In this document: one piece after another, positions 34,889 to 44,354 of the stretch
Position numbering within the stretch: position 1 is the stretch's first letter
How the letters are laid out: each line of letters begins with the position of its first letter
Assembly (NCBI GenBank): GCA_019058295.1
Contig: JAHPZI010000008.1
Span: forward strand, 1 to 64,000
Source: Promethearchaeota archaeon
GTDB taxonomy: Archaea > Asgardarchaeota > Lokiarchaeia > Sigyniarchaeales > SOKP01
Length of the DNA stretch: 64,000 nucleotides
Direction: 5' to 3'
The notes under the pieces: generated by a model
What the model was told of the DNA's origin: nothing
The model's input: the letters and a program-made list of their open reading frames with translations, nothing else
Database searches by the model: none
Program-made: the position numbers and the translations under genes

Positions 34889-35479
34889 TTAAAGTAAATT
34901 ATAATTAAACTCATTCTTTAAAATTCTAAATATTTTATGCATTGGTAAGCCAATGACATTCGACGAGGACCCTTGAATTGCTTCAATAAATAAACTTGCT
35001 TTTTCTCTAATAGAATAAGCCCCTGCTCTTCCCTTCCACTCCCCTGATTTAATATAATTCCATATTTCTTTGTCGAGTAAATTTATAAATTTCACTGATG
35101 TACTGTCATATTCCACTATTAATTTAGAATGATTTGTTTCAGTAATAGCGAATCCAGTTATAAGATTATGAATTTTTCCAGCTAATGTTTTCAATATATG
35201 GAAAGCGTTTTCCTCATTCTTAGCTTTTCCGATGATTTCTCCATTTAATTCAATAACTGTATCTGCTGCAATAATAATTACTTTTTTGCCTTCCTTACTT
35301 AATGAGTCCTTAGCGTTCAGCGCTTTTGCTTTAGCTAATTGTTTTACTAATTCAATAGGATTAGAAAATCTTGTCTTATATTTGTTTTCGTCAACATTAG
35401 TTATATAAACTTCAAATGGGAGTTTAATATTTTCTAATAATCGATTTCTATCAGCCGATTTAGAAGCTAGTACAATCAT
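34889..35479 (-). CDS. Maf-family nucleotide pyrophosphatase
   Basis: 196 residues. The N-terminal VLASKSADRNRLLENI matches the Maf substrate loop (SxSpRRxeLL). The metal-site Asp is in AADTVIELNG, and GGAGAYSIRE-like chemistry is represented by WKGRAGAYSIREKAS; SSSNVIGLPM is the C-terminal motif. Hydrolyses non-canonical nucleoside triphosphates such as dTTP/UTP analogues to monophosphates. Divergent from the polyprenol-kinase-like gene (46 bp). Confidence 0.9.
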   Translation of the reverse strand: MIVLASKSADRNRLLENIKLPFEVYITNVDENKYKTRFSNPIELVKQLAKAKALNAKDSLSKEGKKVIIIAADTVIELNGEIIGKAKNEENAFHILKTLAGKIHNLITGFAITETNHSKLIVEYDSTSVKFINLLDKEIWNYIKSGEWKGRAGAYSIREKASLFIEAIQGSSSNVIGLPMHKIFRILKNEFNYNLL

Positions 35480-35525
35480 TTTGTCTCTAAAGTTTTATTA
35501 ATTAAAAAATAATATTAAAAATAAA

Positions 35526-36647
35526 ATGGATGTGCATTTTTTCTATATTTGGTTTTTAATAATATTAGTTTCACATTTTATAATATTATTCTCATATACG
35601 CATTTTTCAACTAAAGAAGATATATTAAATAACATTCTTGGTTTTGGTGCTTTATTTTTTGTTTTTATACACATCCCTATGTTTCTTTTACTAATGTTTC
35701 AAGATACTGATCTTCATAAGTTCACACTACCTCTTTTTTTAGATGCAGTGCTTTTACCTTTAATATTGATTGGATTAGGTATAATTATCTCCACCATAAT
35801 ATTATTGATATTTAGGTCTGTTTTTAAATCGAAAGATTATTCTGCCATGAAACAAAAAATTTTGATCAAATTACAGGGTATGAGTAAAACTAGAAAAGAT
35901 CTTTTTAGAAAAATATGGCATATCTTAATTTTTATATGTTTGTTCGTTATCTGGTATTTAAGTTATAATTTTGTGTTTACATATATGAGTAAAAAAAAGA
36001 AGCCAAAAATCGAGCCAAAAATTACCAATATGCTTTATTTATATTTGCGGATATTAACAAAGCCAAATTCTATTAAAAATGTTCTCTTCAATTTACAATG
36101 GTTCTATTATGTTTTATTTTTCTTTTTTTATATCTTTAGTCTAATAATGCTAGTAAATGAATTTACTAGAAAAACTGAAAATCTTGGATTTCCTCTTAAT
36201 TTTATTCCTCTGTTGTTATTAACTGACGAGGAAAAAGAAAATTATGGCACTTATCTATATTTTGCGATTGGCAATATGTTTGCTGCTTTTATTTGTCCTC
36301 CAATGGCATTTTTTGCCATCCTCGCTATGAGTTCTATAGGAGATCTAGTCCCAAGCCAAGTAGGAATTAGATATGGTAAAATTCAAATTCCTTGGAATAA
36401 AAAAAAGACTTTTGAGGGTACAATAGCAGGTGCATTGGCTTCTTTCTTCTTGTGTTTCTTTTTTGTAGGTTTTATTTACGCACTTATTTTTGCAACTGCT
36501 TTTATGTGTATTGATTTATTTTCAAGAGATCCAATAAATATTACTGATAATCTCCTTATTCCCATTGGCTGTGCTCTTATTTTTATTTTTATTCGATTTT
36601 ATTTCGATTTTGATTACAATCCAATTATTTTAGAATTGTTTTTTTAA
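35526..36647 (+). CDS. Dolichol/polyprenol-kinase-like membrane protein, copy 1
   Basis: 373 residues, about nine membrane segments. The cytoplasmic signature of the phosphatidate cytidylyltransferase/dolichol kinase fold is present: SSIGDLVPSQVGIRYG, then KKKTFEGTIAG (CTP/phosphate site). An upstream RKDLFRKIWHIL matches the RKxxH helix. Such enzymes use CTP to phosphorylate polyprenols or isoprenoid alcohols, or make CDP-lipids; a role in archaeal lipid or glycan-carrier synthesis is likely. Followed by a similar gene in the same orientation. Confidence 0.72.
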   Translation: MDVHFFYIWFLIILVSHFIILFSYTHFSTKEDILNNILGFGALFFVFIHIPMFLLLMFQDTDLHKFTLPLFLDAVLLPLILIGLGIIISTIILLIFRSVFKSKDYSAMKQKILIKLQGMSKTRKDLFRKIWHILIFICLFVIWYLSYNFVFTYMSKKKKPKIEPKITNMLYLYLRILTKPNSIKNVLFNLQWFYYVLFFFFYIFSLIMLVNEFTRKTENLGFPLNFIPLLLLTDEEKENYGTYLYFAIGNMFAAFICPPMAFFAILAMSSIGDLVPSQVGIRYGKIQIPWNKKKTFEGTIAGALASFFLCFFFVGFIYALIFATAFMCIDLFSRDPINITDNLLIPIGCALIFIFIRFYFDFDYNPIILELFF

Positions 36648-36709
36648 ATGGATTTTTTTGTGAAATAAATTAACTTTATTAGGAAATAAGAAAGTTTTTA
36701 TTACTTATA

Positions 36710-37819
36710 TTGCAATATTTCATAAATTACTATAAAGATGATGATAAGATGATTCTATTTTTACCAGTTATGATATTAAGTTTTGTAATTGTTATATTCA
36801 TGTTAATACATATAATTAGAACATGGAATTCAGAAGATAAGAGTACTTCCAAAAAGATTAACGAGATTATATATACAATATTAGCGTTAGCATTTGGGAT
36901 TTATTATCCGTTTTTAATATTAAAGCTCGGAGGATCTGAAAAAGGAATTTTTTTAGGTACAGCAATAGAAGAGCTTACGCTTTTAGGAAATTTATTTATT
37001 TTTGGAGTTATGATGGGTATAGCTGCTTGGGGAATTTCAGCAAAAATTAGAACGATTAGAAATCCTGAACTTCTAAAAGAGCAAAACAATTATGATTCTT
37101 TTTGTAAGAAACTCTTAGAGGAGTATCCCGAAAGATCCAAAATGTCAAGAAGAATTACACATATACTTCCTGGGGCGACAGTTACATTAATCATCGTTAT
37201 ATTTTACTTCCTTCAAGGGTTTTTAGGGGATTCTTGGAGTATTTACGCTTTATTTTTTATTGTTATTATAGGTATTGATTTTGCTTTTACCTTTGTAGCC
37301 CAAGATTTAATTCGATTATTCGATTTTAGTTATATGCCTCCAACCGCAGTAAGAATGTGTAGTGCAGGATTAACTCCTGACGAATTAGATTCATTTTCAA
37401 GTACTTCTGTTATGGTGTTCTCTTTTGGACCATTTATATTTCTTAGTTTTCCTATATTTTTTATAGTTCTTCTCATAACTTCTGTTTCAGATGCGATGGC
37501 ATCCATTATTGGAATTAAAAGTGGAAAAAGAAAGCATTGCTTTCCAAAAAGCACAGATAAATGTATTGAAGGATATTTGGCGGGATTCGGATTTACTTTC
37601 ATTTGTACCATATTTGGAGTTGTTTTTTCTAACATTTTTGGATTATCCAATTGGTCAATTGAATTAGCATTGTATCTGGCAATTATTTTGTCAATAGTAT
37701 TTGTTTTAATTGACATTATAACAAGTAAAGTTGAATTGCAAGATAACTATTTAAATCCTCTTATTACTGGAATTGTTATCATTTTGGTACTAATTAGTTT
37801 AAATATTTCAATTTTTTAA
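36710..37819 (+). CDS. Dolichol/polyprenol-kinase-like membrane protein, copy 2
   Basis: 369 residues from TTG 36710, or 356 from ATG 36749; neither has a clear ribosome site. Same architecture as copy 1: SRRITHILPGA (RKxxH helix), TSVSDAMASIIGIKSGK and STDKCIEGYLAG. About nine membrane segments. The two copies are divergent, so probably not redundant; one could be a kinase and the other a CDP-lipid or phytol-type enzyme. Confidence 0.72.
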   Translation: MQYFINYYKDDDKMILFLPVMILSFVIVIFMLIHIIRTWNSEDKSTSKKINEIIYTILALAFGIYYPFLILKLGGSEKGIFLGTAIEELTLLGNLFIFGVMMGIAAWGISAKIRTIRNPELLKEQNNYDSFCKKLLEEYPERSKMSRRITHILPGATVTLIIVIFYFLQGFLGDSWSIYALFFIVIIGIDFAFTFVAQDLIRLFDFSYMPPTAVRMCSAGLTPDELDSFSSTSVMVFSFGPFIFLSFPIFFIVLLITSVSDAMASIIGIKSGKRKHCFPKSTDKCIEGYLAGFGFTFICTIFGVVFSNIFGLSNWSIELALYLAIILSIVFVLIDIITSKVELQDNYLNPLITGIVIILVLISLNISIF

Positions 37820-37892
37820 AGATTTGAAGCTTTGATTATTATAAAATTATTTTATAAAAGAGATTAAAAAAAAAATGTTTTTTTTGGTTTTG

Positions 37893-38330
37893 CTAAGAGC
37901 TTTCGTCTTTTTTTTCTAATAAACTAAAAGCCTTTAAAAGTTTCAAAAGTTTTAACTTTCCCTTAACTTTTATATTCTTGTCCTTTACGTCGTCCTTCAT
38001 TAGTTTCACTACAGAAGCTTTTCCTGAAACTATATCAAATAGCAATTGAGTTGAAACTTGTAGCATGGCATCATATCCTATCAATGTTTTTCTTTTAACT
38101 AAATTCATTGTGGGTTCTGATTTCTTATATTCCTTAACATCAACAGTTCCATTTTCGAAAATTATCAATGCTGCTTTTAATTGATCATTAGGATTCAAAA
38201 GAACCTTAAGAGAGGTGTCTTTATACTTTTCTTTAAATAATTCGCTATCATTTAATGGAGCTAATTGCGTATAAACGACTTTAGGAAAACCTCTGAGTCC
38301 TTTTTCTTTTAATTCCTCTTTAGAAACCAT
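37893..38330 (-). CDS. SCP2 sterol-carrier-like protein
   Basis: 145 residues of the SCP2 fold: LKAALIIFENGTVDVKEY strands, DAMLQVSTQLLFDIVSGKAS and the C-terminal IKVKGKLKLLKLLKAF (GkikvkGd.. motif). SCP2 domains bind lipids in a hydrophobic tunnel and are frequent in Asgard archaea. Ligand unknown. A second SCP2-type gene occurs at 54048-54494. Confidence 0.72.
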   Translation of the reverse strand: MVSKEELKEKGLRGFPKVVYTQLAPLNDSELFKEKYKDTSLKVLLNPNDQLKAALIIFENGTVDVKEYKKSEPTMNLVKRKTLIGYDAMLQVSTQLLFDIVSGKASVVKLMKDDVKDKNIKVKGKLKLLKLLKAFSLLEKKDESS

Positions 38331-38643
38331 TTTAAATTAAACCTTTTTGTAGTGTTTTAGAAGATTTACCCTAGTACTCTATTAACCAAGTACTAAAATT
38401 TCTTTTTTTTGTATCGAATTATATTTATATTTATTACAATCTTTATAAATTTGCTATATTAATTCAAATTCATATTCTAATGAAATTTAAAATCGATTAA
38501 ACTTGTTTTATCGGATAAAACGAACTAACAAAAAAGTAAGTATATTTATATAAAAAGGTTGTTTTATTTTCTTTTAAGGGTTTTTGGTGGAGGATAAAAA
38601 GGGGAGAAATTGAGGTAAGGATATTTTTCCTTACCAATTCTAA
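38331..38643. other. 313-bp intergenic region with promoter and hairpin
   Basis: TATATTTATATAAAAAG (about 38540-38556) is a strong TATA-like run pointing right, but no coding frame begins after it; a short purine-rich stretch (GGTGGAGG, AGGGGAG) and a hairpin (38614-38635) follow. A small RNA is possible. The hairpin also suits a terminator for the MoaD-like gene on the minus strand. Confidence 0.35.
38614..38635 (-). terminator. Hairpin after the MoaD-like gene
   Basis: GGTAAGGA (38614-38621) pairs with TCCTTACC (38628-38635), an 8-bp stem with 6-base loop, 8 bp past the stop of the MoaD-like gene. The stem is not followed at once by a long T-run, so the role is uncertain. Confidence 0.35.
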
Positions 38644-38937
38644 TCACCCTCCGAAATATAAGTATAAAAATGTGATGTCATCTCCATTTTTTAATAATGT
38701 CTGTAAAAATCCATCATGCCTATAGCTTCTTCCATTTATTATAATGGAAAGAAATGAACTAAAAATACCTTTTTTATTTTTTTCCCATATTAATTCTTTA
38801 AATTTATTTCCATATTTTTCGTAAAAGTATTCTAATAATTTTTGTAGAGTTAATTCTTTTTCAAATTCAATTACTTTATGCAATTCTTTTGTTAATTCGT
38901 TAAATGGAGGTTCAAAATGGACGTTAAGAGATATCAT
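38644..38937 (-). CDS. MoaD/ThiS/ubiquitin-fold protein ending in Gly-Gly
   Basis: 97 residues. Beta-grasp layout: strand SLNVHFEPPF, helix TLQKLLEYFYEKYG, then SSFLSIIINGRSY and DDITFLYLYFGG. The carboxyl-terminal GG is the hallmark of MoaD, ThiS and SAMP proteins, which are activated by an E1-like enzyme for sulfur transfer or protein conjugation. No E1 or MoaE gene lies nearby. It may serve the molybdenum/tungsten cofactor of the AOR gene (1.2 kb away). Confidence 0.75.
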   Translation of the reverse strand: MISLNVHFEPPFNELTKELHKVIEFEKELTLQKLLEYFYEKYGNKFKELIWEKNKKGIFSSFLSIIINGRSYRHDGFLQTLLKNGDDITFLYLYFGG

Positions 38938-39120
38938 TTAAATTATTTTTTTCTATATTTATTTCTCTTGCTATTTAATAATAATAAAAATATAAAATTT
39001 TTTTGCTACTTTTTTATAAAAAAAAAAGAATTATTTTGTAGATCTTATTAAAAATTTAACAATAAAATTATAAAATATAAGAGATCTTTTAATCCCTATA
39101 AAAATTAGGATGGTTTGAAA

Positions 39121-40122
39121 ATGGCTAAAGTTATTTTTATTTCAAAAAACAACGTTCGTGATGCCTGGTTATCTGCGGTTGGACAAGTTTTGTACAATGG
39201 AGATGATATTAAAACTGAATATGATAAACCTGAAGATCCTCCATCTAAGGACGCAACAGTGTTAATAGAGATAAAAAAACCGATGAGTAATCCAATCATG
39301 CGTAGAGATAAAATTTTAAAGATTAAATCGAAATTTGGGAATTCTTATGAAATCTATGGTGAAATGGCAGATACGTACTTAGTGGGGTCAATACAAAGTG
39401 GATATATCGAAGAAATTATGGAGGGAATACACGATCATTATTTATGGGATTCGGGAGTGAGTTTTCCTTATTCTTACCATGACAGAATTTTCAAATATAC
39501 TCCCTATGCACTAGAAGATTCAAGCCATATTCATTATAAATTAAGCAATGTAAAAAGCTCTGATGTGATAAAACAACAGAAGTTAATAAAAAGTGGGAGT
39601 GTTTCTATGGAACCTCCGGTATGGAAAGTGGATGAAAAGGAATATGATTTAAATAAAGAGATCTCAGAACAAGTTTCAGAAAAAGAAATCTCCCTAGAAT
39701 TATATGAATTGCCAAGAATCAATCAAATTGACTATATAATACAAAAATTAAAAAAAAGCCCATATAGTCGAAGAGCTCAAGCAATAACCTGGAGACCTCT
39801 TGTAGATCCTTATCATGACGATCCTCCATGCCTTCAAAGAATATATATGAGAGTTAAAGATGATGAGTTATTAATGCAAACAACTTGGAGAAGTCGCGAT
39901 TTATTTCGTGCTTGGGAAGCTAATGTAAATGGGATGGTTAGAATTCAAAAATATGTGGCTGATCAATTAGGAGTTGAAACTGGACATTATTTAGACTTTA
40001 GCAACTCTCTTCATATCTACGGAAATACCATTTCTGAAGTCAAAGATATGTTAAACAGAATGAAGAATAGAGGAGAAATATTTCCTGAAGAAATTCTTGA
40101 TTTAATGAATAAAAATGAATAA
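39121..40122 (+). CDS. thyA: Thymidylate synthase (ThyA-type)
   Basis: Methylates dUMP to dTMP. 333 residues from ATG 39121 (GGATGG 7 bases upstream; an in-frame TTG lies 6 bases before). Catalytic Cys in DDPPC237LQRIY, phosphate/dUMP motif RSRDLFRAWEANVNG and HIYGNTI near the end (Hx[YF]xN), with RRAQAITWRP as the Arg loop. Length and motifs resemble archaeal ThyA rather than ThyX. Monocistronic. Confidence 0.88.
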   Translation: MAKVIFISKNNVRDAWLSAVGQVLYNGDDIKTEYDKPEDPPSKDATVLIEIKKPMSNPIMRRDKILKIKSKFGNSYEIYGEMADTYLVGSIQSGYIEEIMEGIHDHYLWDSGVSFPYSYHDRIFKYTPYALEDSSHIHYKLSNVKSSDVIKQQKLIKSGSVSMEPPVWKVDEKEYDLNKEISEQVSEKEISLELYELPRINQIDYIIQKLKKSPYSRRAQAITWRPLVDPYHDDPPCLQRIYMRVKDDELLMQTTWRSRDLFRAWEANVNGMVRIQKYVADQLGVETGHYLDFSNSLHIYGNTISEVKDMLNRMKNRGEIFPEEILDLMNKNE

Positions 40123-40140
40123 AAAAAATTTAGATAAATT

Positions 40141-42021
40141 TTATAATATTCCCAGTTCTTTTAATTTCTCTTCCATAGGTTTACCAGTTTCCCAATCCCA
40201 TTGTCTTTCTTTATAATATCGTTGTAAATTATGTTCTATATCAAGCTTAACACCTGTTATCTTTCCTCCCTCCTTTAGAACCTTAGTATTTATTCCAGCT
40301 AATTTATCATCTGCTCTTGTTATTCCTAATTTACAATCGATAACTCTTTTTATAGTATTAATACGTTCTCCAACTTTCAGTAAAGATTTTTTGGCATAAT
40401 TAAATCCTGTTGCCGCATTAATGTACCCGATAAAATCTTCTAGATCCGGATTCCTAAAATTACAATTCACAGCAGAATCATCAATCGCTCTAATATTTTG
40501 CAATGCAATGACACCTTTTTCTTTTCTATCAATTTTAAATCTATCACCAGATCTGATGCGCAATCCTGAATAGTTCAGAAAACCGAGTTCAGCACCATAC
40601 CAATCACCTTTATTGTGATTAGCTCCTGTAGAACATGTTATATAACTTAAAGCTTGTCCAAAAAAGGCTCTAGGGTCATGCATAGGCACTTCTAAACCCT
40701 TTACATGAGCCGCTAACTCTGGATCGACTTCAAATTTCTCAGCCATAATCCTAACACCATCAGCTAACACATCTCCAATACCATCTCTCATTGAAATTTT
40801 ATCAATTAACTTTAAAATTAATTCTCCGTTTCCCCATTTAATTTCTTCTATTTTAATGTCTTTGAGATGTTGTTTTATTTTTTCTATGCCTAAATTATTT
40901 TCAACTAAATAGATTAAAAACGATATGCTAACTCCTCCAGAAATGGTGTCAAATCCATATATATTACATTTATGAGATGATAATATCACATTTTTAGCAT
41001 CAAATACACCTAACATTGTCCCTAACGAAGCAACAGATTCGTATTCAGGTCCATCAACTTCTATTTCTTCTCCATTATGTTCGATAATCGTTTTTTTACC
41101 ACATTGCATATTACAGCCAGCACAACCATAACTGAAAACTGGAAAAGTTTCTTTCAATGTTTTTCCCGTTAATTTTTCTGCAAAAAACTCGGATTTAGTA
41201 AAATAATATCCTGGAGTATCACCTATTGCCATTCCAATGTCCAGATAAGAATTCGTTCCATAAAGATTGTATACATTGAATGTTGCTGCTCCAAGAAAAT
41301 CTTCTTTGGCCTTTTCTTCAGCAGCTTTAAATACTTTTTTCATGAGTTCCACATCAGCTATTTGGACTCTATTTGTTCCATGAATAGCTAAAGCTTTTAA
41401 ATTTTTAGAACCCATAAGAGCACCTAAACCACATCTTCCGACCACCCTTCCTTCATCATTGATAATCCCGGCATATCTTACTAAATTTTCTCCCGCAATT
41501 CCTATGGTGGCAACTTTAGCATTGTCATTATTTAACTCATTTTTAATAATTTTTTGAGTATCATATGTGGATTTTCCCCAAATAGTACTTGCATTCTTAA
41601 ATTCAATAGTTCCATCGTGAATATATAAATAAGTAGCATTTTTTGCTTTTCCAGTAATAACTATGGCATCAAAACCGCTATTACGTAAAGATATACAAAA
41701 AGTACCTCCTGAAGTACCTTCTCCCCAGATTTTTGTCAATGGAGAAATTCCAGTAACTGAATATCTTCCTGAGGACGGTCTGAGAGTTCCTGTTACAGGT
41801 CCCGTAGCAAAAATTAGGGGATTAATCTCTGAATATGGATCTGATTTTAAGGTATTGTAATCACTCTCAGATAATAGATTATAAGTTATTTTGGCGCTTA
41901 AACCCGTCCCTCCAAGGTACTCTTCGGCAATTCGAGGATCTAAATCTTTAATCTCGATTTTTTCTTCACTTAAATTTACATAAGCAATCTTTCCATTATA
42001 TCCTTTTAAAATTACACTCAT
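40141..42021 (-). CDS. aor: Aldehyde:ferredoxin oxidoreductase (tungsten/molybdenum enzyme)
   Basis: Oxidises aldehydes to acids and reduces ferredoxin, with a tungstopterin and [4Fe-4S] cluster. 626 residues, normal length. N-terminal domain begins YNGKIAYVNLSEEKI; pterin motifs YLGGTGLSAK, ATGPVTGT, RYAGIINDEGR and GRCGLGALMGSKNLKAL; cluster motif CAGCNMQCG at about 297-305; fourth Cys in VIDCKLG. 23 bp downstream of the Fe-alcohol dehydrogenase on the same strand. Together they would interconvert alcohol, aldehyde and acid. Confidence 0.94.
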   Translation of the reverse strand: MSVILKGYNGKIAYVNLSEEKIEIKDLDPRIAEEYLGGTGLSAKITYNLLSESDYNTLKSDPYSEINPLIFATGPVTGTLRPSSGRYSVTGISPLTKIWGEGTSGGTFCISLRNSGFDAIVITGKAKNATYLYIHDGTIEFKNASTIWGKSTYDTQKIIKNELNNDNAKVATIGIAGENLVRYAGIINDEGRVVGRCGLGALMGSKNLKALAIHGTNRVQIADVELMKKVFKAAEEKAKEDFLGAATFNVYNLYGTNSYLDIGMAIGDTPGYYFTKSEFFAEKLTGKTLKETFPVFSYGCAGCNMQCGKKTIIEHNGEEIEVDGPEYESVASLGTMLGVFDAKNVILSSHKCNIYGFDTISGGVSISFLIYLVENNLGIEKIKQHLKDIKIEEIKWGNGELILKLIDKISMRDGIGDVLADGVRIMAEKFEVDPELAAHVKGLEVPMHDPRAFFGQALSYITCSTGANHNKGDWYGAELGFLNYSGLRIRSGDRFKIDRKEKGVIALQNIRAIDDSAVNCNFRNPDLEDFIGYINAATGFNYAKKSLLKVGERINTIKRVIDCKLGITRADDKLAGINTKVLKEGGKITGVKLDIEHNLQRYYKERQWDWETGKPMEEKLKELGIL

Positions 42022-42044
42022 TATTTTTCTCCTTTTAATTTAAT

Positions 42045-43349
42045 TTAAAAATCAATAGCTTTCCCATCCCAAGCATATTCAAAAATCTTTTTAAATATTT
42101 CTGGGTTAACTGAACGATAAGAAAAGAGAGTTATAGCATCATTCTCAGCATAATCGGCTAATAAATCAAGTTTTTCAAAATATTCCTCTTTATTTATAAC
42201 AGGGTTTTTTAAATCTTTTACGCATGAAGGCCCATCAAGAGAGTGTATGAAATTCTTAAGAGCTTGCATGAATTCTTTAAATAATTCCTCTCTATCTTTA
42301 TCTTTTACTTCTACTCCAAAAATCGGACATAAATCTTGCCATCTATCTGTAACTTTTCTTTGGAAATCAACAGAAATAGGAGTGAACAAACCTACAGAAA
42401 GACCATGATGAACCCCAAATATTTTTCCAAAACTATGTCCTAAGGAGTGATCTATTCCAGGTACTGAATTCCCAAAACCTAATCCTGCCATCGTTACAGC
42501 CATTTGCATATGAGCACGGGCTTCTAAATCTTTTGCACCATATTTATATGCTCGAGGAAGATATTTTAATACCTCTTTTATCGCAGTAATATTCATAGCA
42601 TCCACATATGGAGTTCCCCAATTTGAAATATAACTACCAACTGAATGTGCTAAAGCATCTAATCCAGTCGCCATTGTCAAAAAAGGTGGCATGTCTTTTA
42701 CAAAGTCTACATCTAATATAGCAATATCAGGAACTAGGTCAGGACTCATAATCTCTATTTTTTTTGGAGGATCTCTATCAGTGTCAGTTATTACGGCGGC
42801 GTAAGTGGCTTCAGAACCAGTTCCAGAGGTCGTTGGTATTGCTACCAAGTATTTAACTTTTTTACGCAATCCTAAAGATCCGAGTGGGAGTATCATTAAG
42901 ATATTCTCTTCCGGTTTTTCATATTTAAACATTATCATTTTAGCAGCATCCATTACGCTACCTCCTCCAATTGCAATTAAAACATTTGGTTTAAATTCTT
43001 CGCAAATGTTAACTCCCTCTTCAATTATATATAAAGGGACTTCTGGTAATACTTTTGCCCATACTTTACATTCTATATCTCTTCTTCCTAAAATATCTAT
43101 TACTTTTTTAGCATATCTTTGAGTGAATTCATCACAGATTATTAACGCTCTTCTCTCATTCTCTTCAAGCATGGCATCTAAGTAGCCAGTTAATGAAAAT
43201 AAACCAAGTTTGCCAGCATTTATTTTAGGTGAATTATAAGTTGACATTACTCCTCGAACAGCTTTACCTCCCAAGCGACCCATATTATCTTTTATAAAAT
43301 CTGTTTCATACCAAGTAGGTTTTTCTCTTACCATTTTTTTATTTTTCAC
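42045..43349 (-). CDS. Iron-containing alcohol dehydrogenase
   Basis: 434 residues of the Fe-ADH (group III) family. NAD(P) loop IAIGGGSVMDAAK, PTTSGTGSEAT and the metal ligands in DALAHSVGSY, GIDHSLGHSFG and GVHHGLSVG (three His after the Asp). The last part carries CxxxLDGPSC-like sequence and GKAIDF end. It reduces aldehydes or oxidises alcohols. Transcribed just before aor (23 bp), suggesting a shared aldehyde intermediate. Confidence 0.93.
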   Translation of the reverse strand: MKNKKMVREKPTWYETDFIKDNMGRLGGKAVRGVMSTYNSPKINAGKLGLFSLTGYLDAMLEENERRALIICDEFTQRYAKKVIDILGRRDIECKVWAKVLPEVPLYIIEEGVNICEEFKPNVLIAIGGGSVMDAAKMIMFKYEKPEENILMILPLGSLGLRKKVKYLVAIPTTSGTGSEATYAAVITDTDRDPPKKIEIMSPDLVPDIAILDVDFVKDMPPFLTMATGLDALAHSVGSYISNWGTPYVDAMNITAIKEVLKYLPRAYKYGAKDLEARAHMQMAVTMAGLGFGNSVPGIDHSLGHSFGKIFGVHHGLSVGLFTPISVDFQRKVTDRWQDLCPIFGVEVKDKDREELFKEFMQALKNFIHSLDGPSCVKDLKNPVINKEEYFEKLDLLADYAENDAITLFSYRSVNPEIFKKIFEYAWDGKAIDF

Positions 43350-43474
43350 TTCTTTTTATTAGAATTTTAATTAAATCAATAAAATTGATTTCTAGTTATT
43401 AAATAATTAAATCTTATTCAATAAAAATGTTGAATTTTTATTATGTTTTTTAAAAAAACATTAATTAAAAAATT

Positions 43475-44230
43475 TTAAAAAATTTTAGGGAAAACTTTTT
43501 TGGTATTTTTAAATATTTGACTTTCTATTATATCAGCAGAACCATCTTTAAATTTTGAGATAAAATTTAAAACCTCTCTAATCATTGATGGAGTTCCTAT
43601 TTTCCCCGAGTATTTTACGGGACCATCGCTTTCCAAAAGGAGATGCTCTTTATCTACCATTACCGCAACTTTCTTAACTGCTGGAGAATAGGAGATAGCA
43701 GGTGTAATTGAGAAATAATATCCCCGATCTATGCCTTTTTTTAATAAAGTTTCTGGGCCTGAATACCAGTGTATATTAATATTTGGAATGCGAAATGATG
43801 GTAAGGTATCAAAAACTATTTGTTCTGCTCCTTTCGTATGCAAATTAACCGGTAATTCTAATTCTTGCGCAAGTGAAAGCATTGAATTAAAAATCTTTTG
43901 TTGTAGAGGGTATAATTCTCGTCTCTTAACAAAATAATGATCCAATCCAATTTCCCCAATCGCACATATTTTATTTTTATTTTTTCGAATTAATTCCAAT
44001 ACAGAATCTAACTGATTTTCAATGTCCTTATTCATCTGTACTTCTTCTGGATGAATTCCTAACGCAGGATATATTGAATCGTATTGTCTAGAGATCTCTA
44101 ACATTCTTTCTAAACCTGATGCAGACATTCCAACAGATATAATCTTTTCAACACCAACATCCTTAGCTTCTTTAATTATCTCATCCAAATTTAAATAGAG
44201 ATTACAATGACAATGTATATCTATTAACAT
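43475..44230 (-). CDS. tatD: TatD-family metal-dependent DNase
   Basis: 251 residues, TIM barrel. First metal motif DIHCHCN near residue 4, then ISVGMSASGLER, GLDHYFVKRRELYPLQQKIF, NLHTKGA, IHWYSGP and the LLESDGPV active-site end (ES/D). 3'-5' exonuclease or endonuclease on DNA; also linked to nucleotide quality control. Some TatD members act on other phosphoesters. ATG at 44228-44230. Confidence 0.9.
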   Translation of the reverse strand: MLIDIHCHCNLYLNLDEIIKEAKDVGVEKIISVGMSASGLERMLEISRQYDSIYPALGIHPEEVQMNKDIENQLDSVLELIRKNKNKICAIGEIGLDHYFVKRRELYPLQQKIFNSMLSLAQELELPVNLHTKGAEQIVFDTLPSFRIPNINIHWYSGPETLLKKGIDRGYYFSITPAISYSPAVKKVAVMVDKEHLLLESDGPVKYSGKIGTPSMIREVLNFISKFKDGSADIIESQIFKNTKKVFPKIF

Positions 44231-44354
44231 TTTACGAAATTCTGTTTTTTTCTTTAAACTTCAAGATAAATTATTTAAAATTAATTAATTTTAAAATGTT
44301 GAAAAGTAATTAACAATTTCAAACTTTCATTTCTTAAGGATAACAGTTTTCCAT

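Noticed and set aside
36710..36748. TTG start of the second polyprenol-kinase-like gene taken as certain
   Set aside because: No ribosome site before TTG 36710 or ATG 36749; either could be the start, so the boundary is left open.
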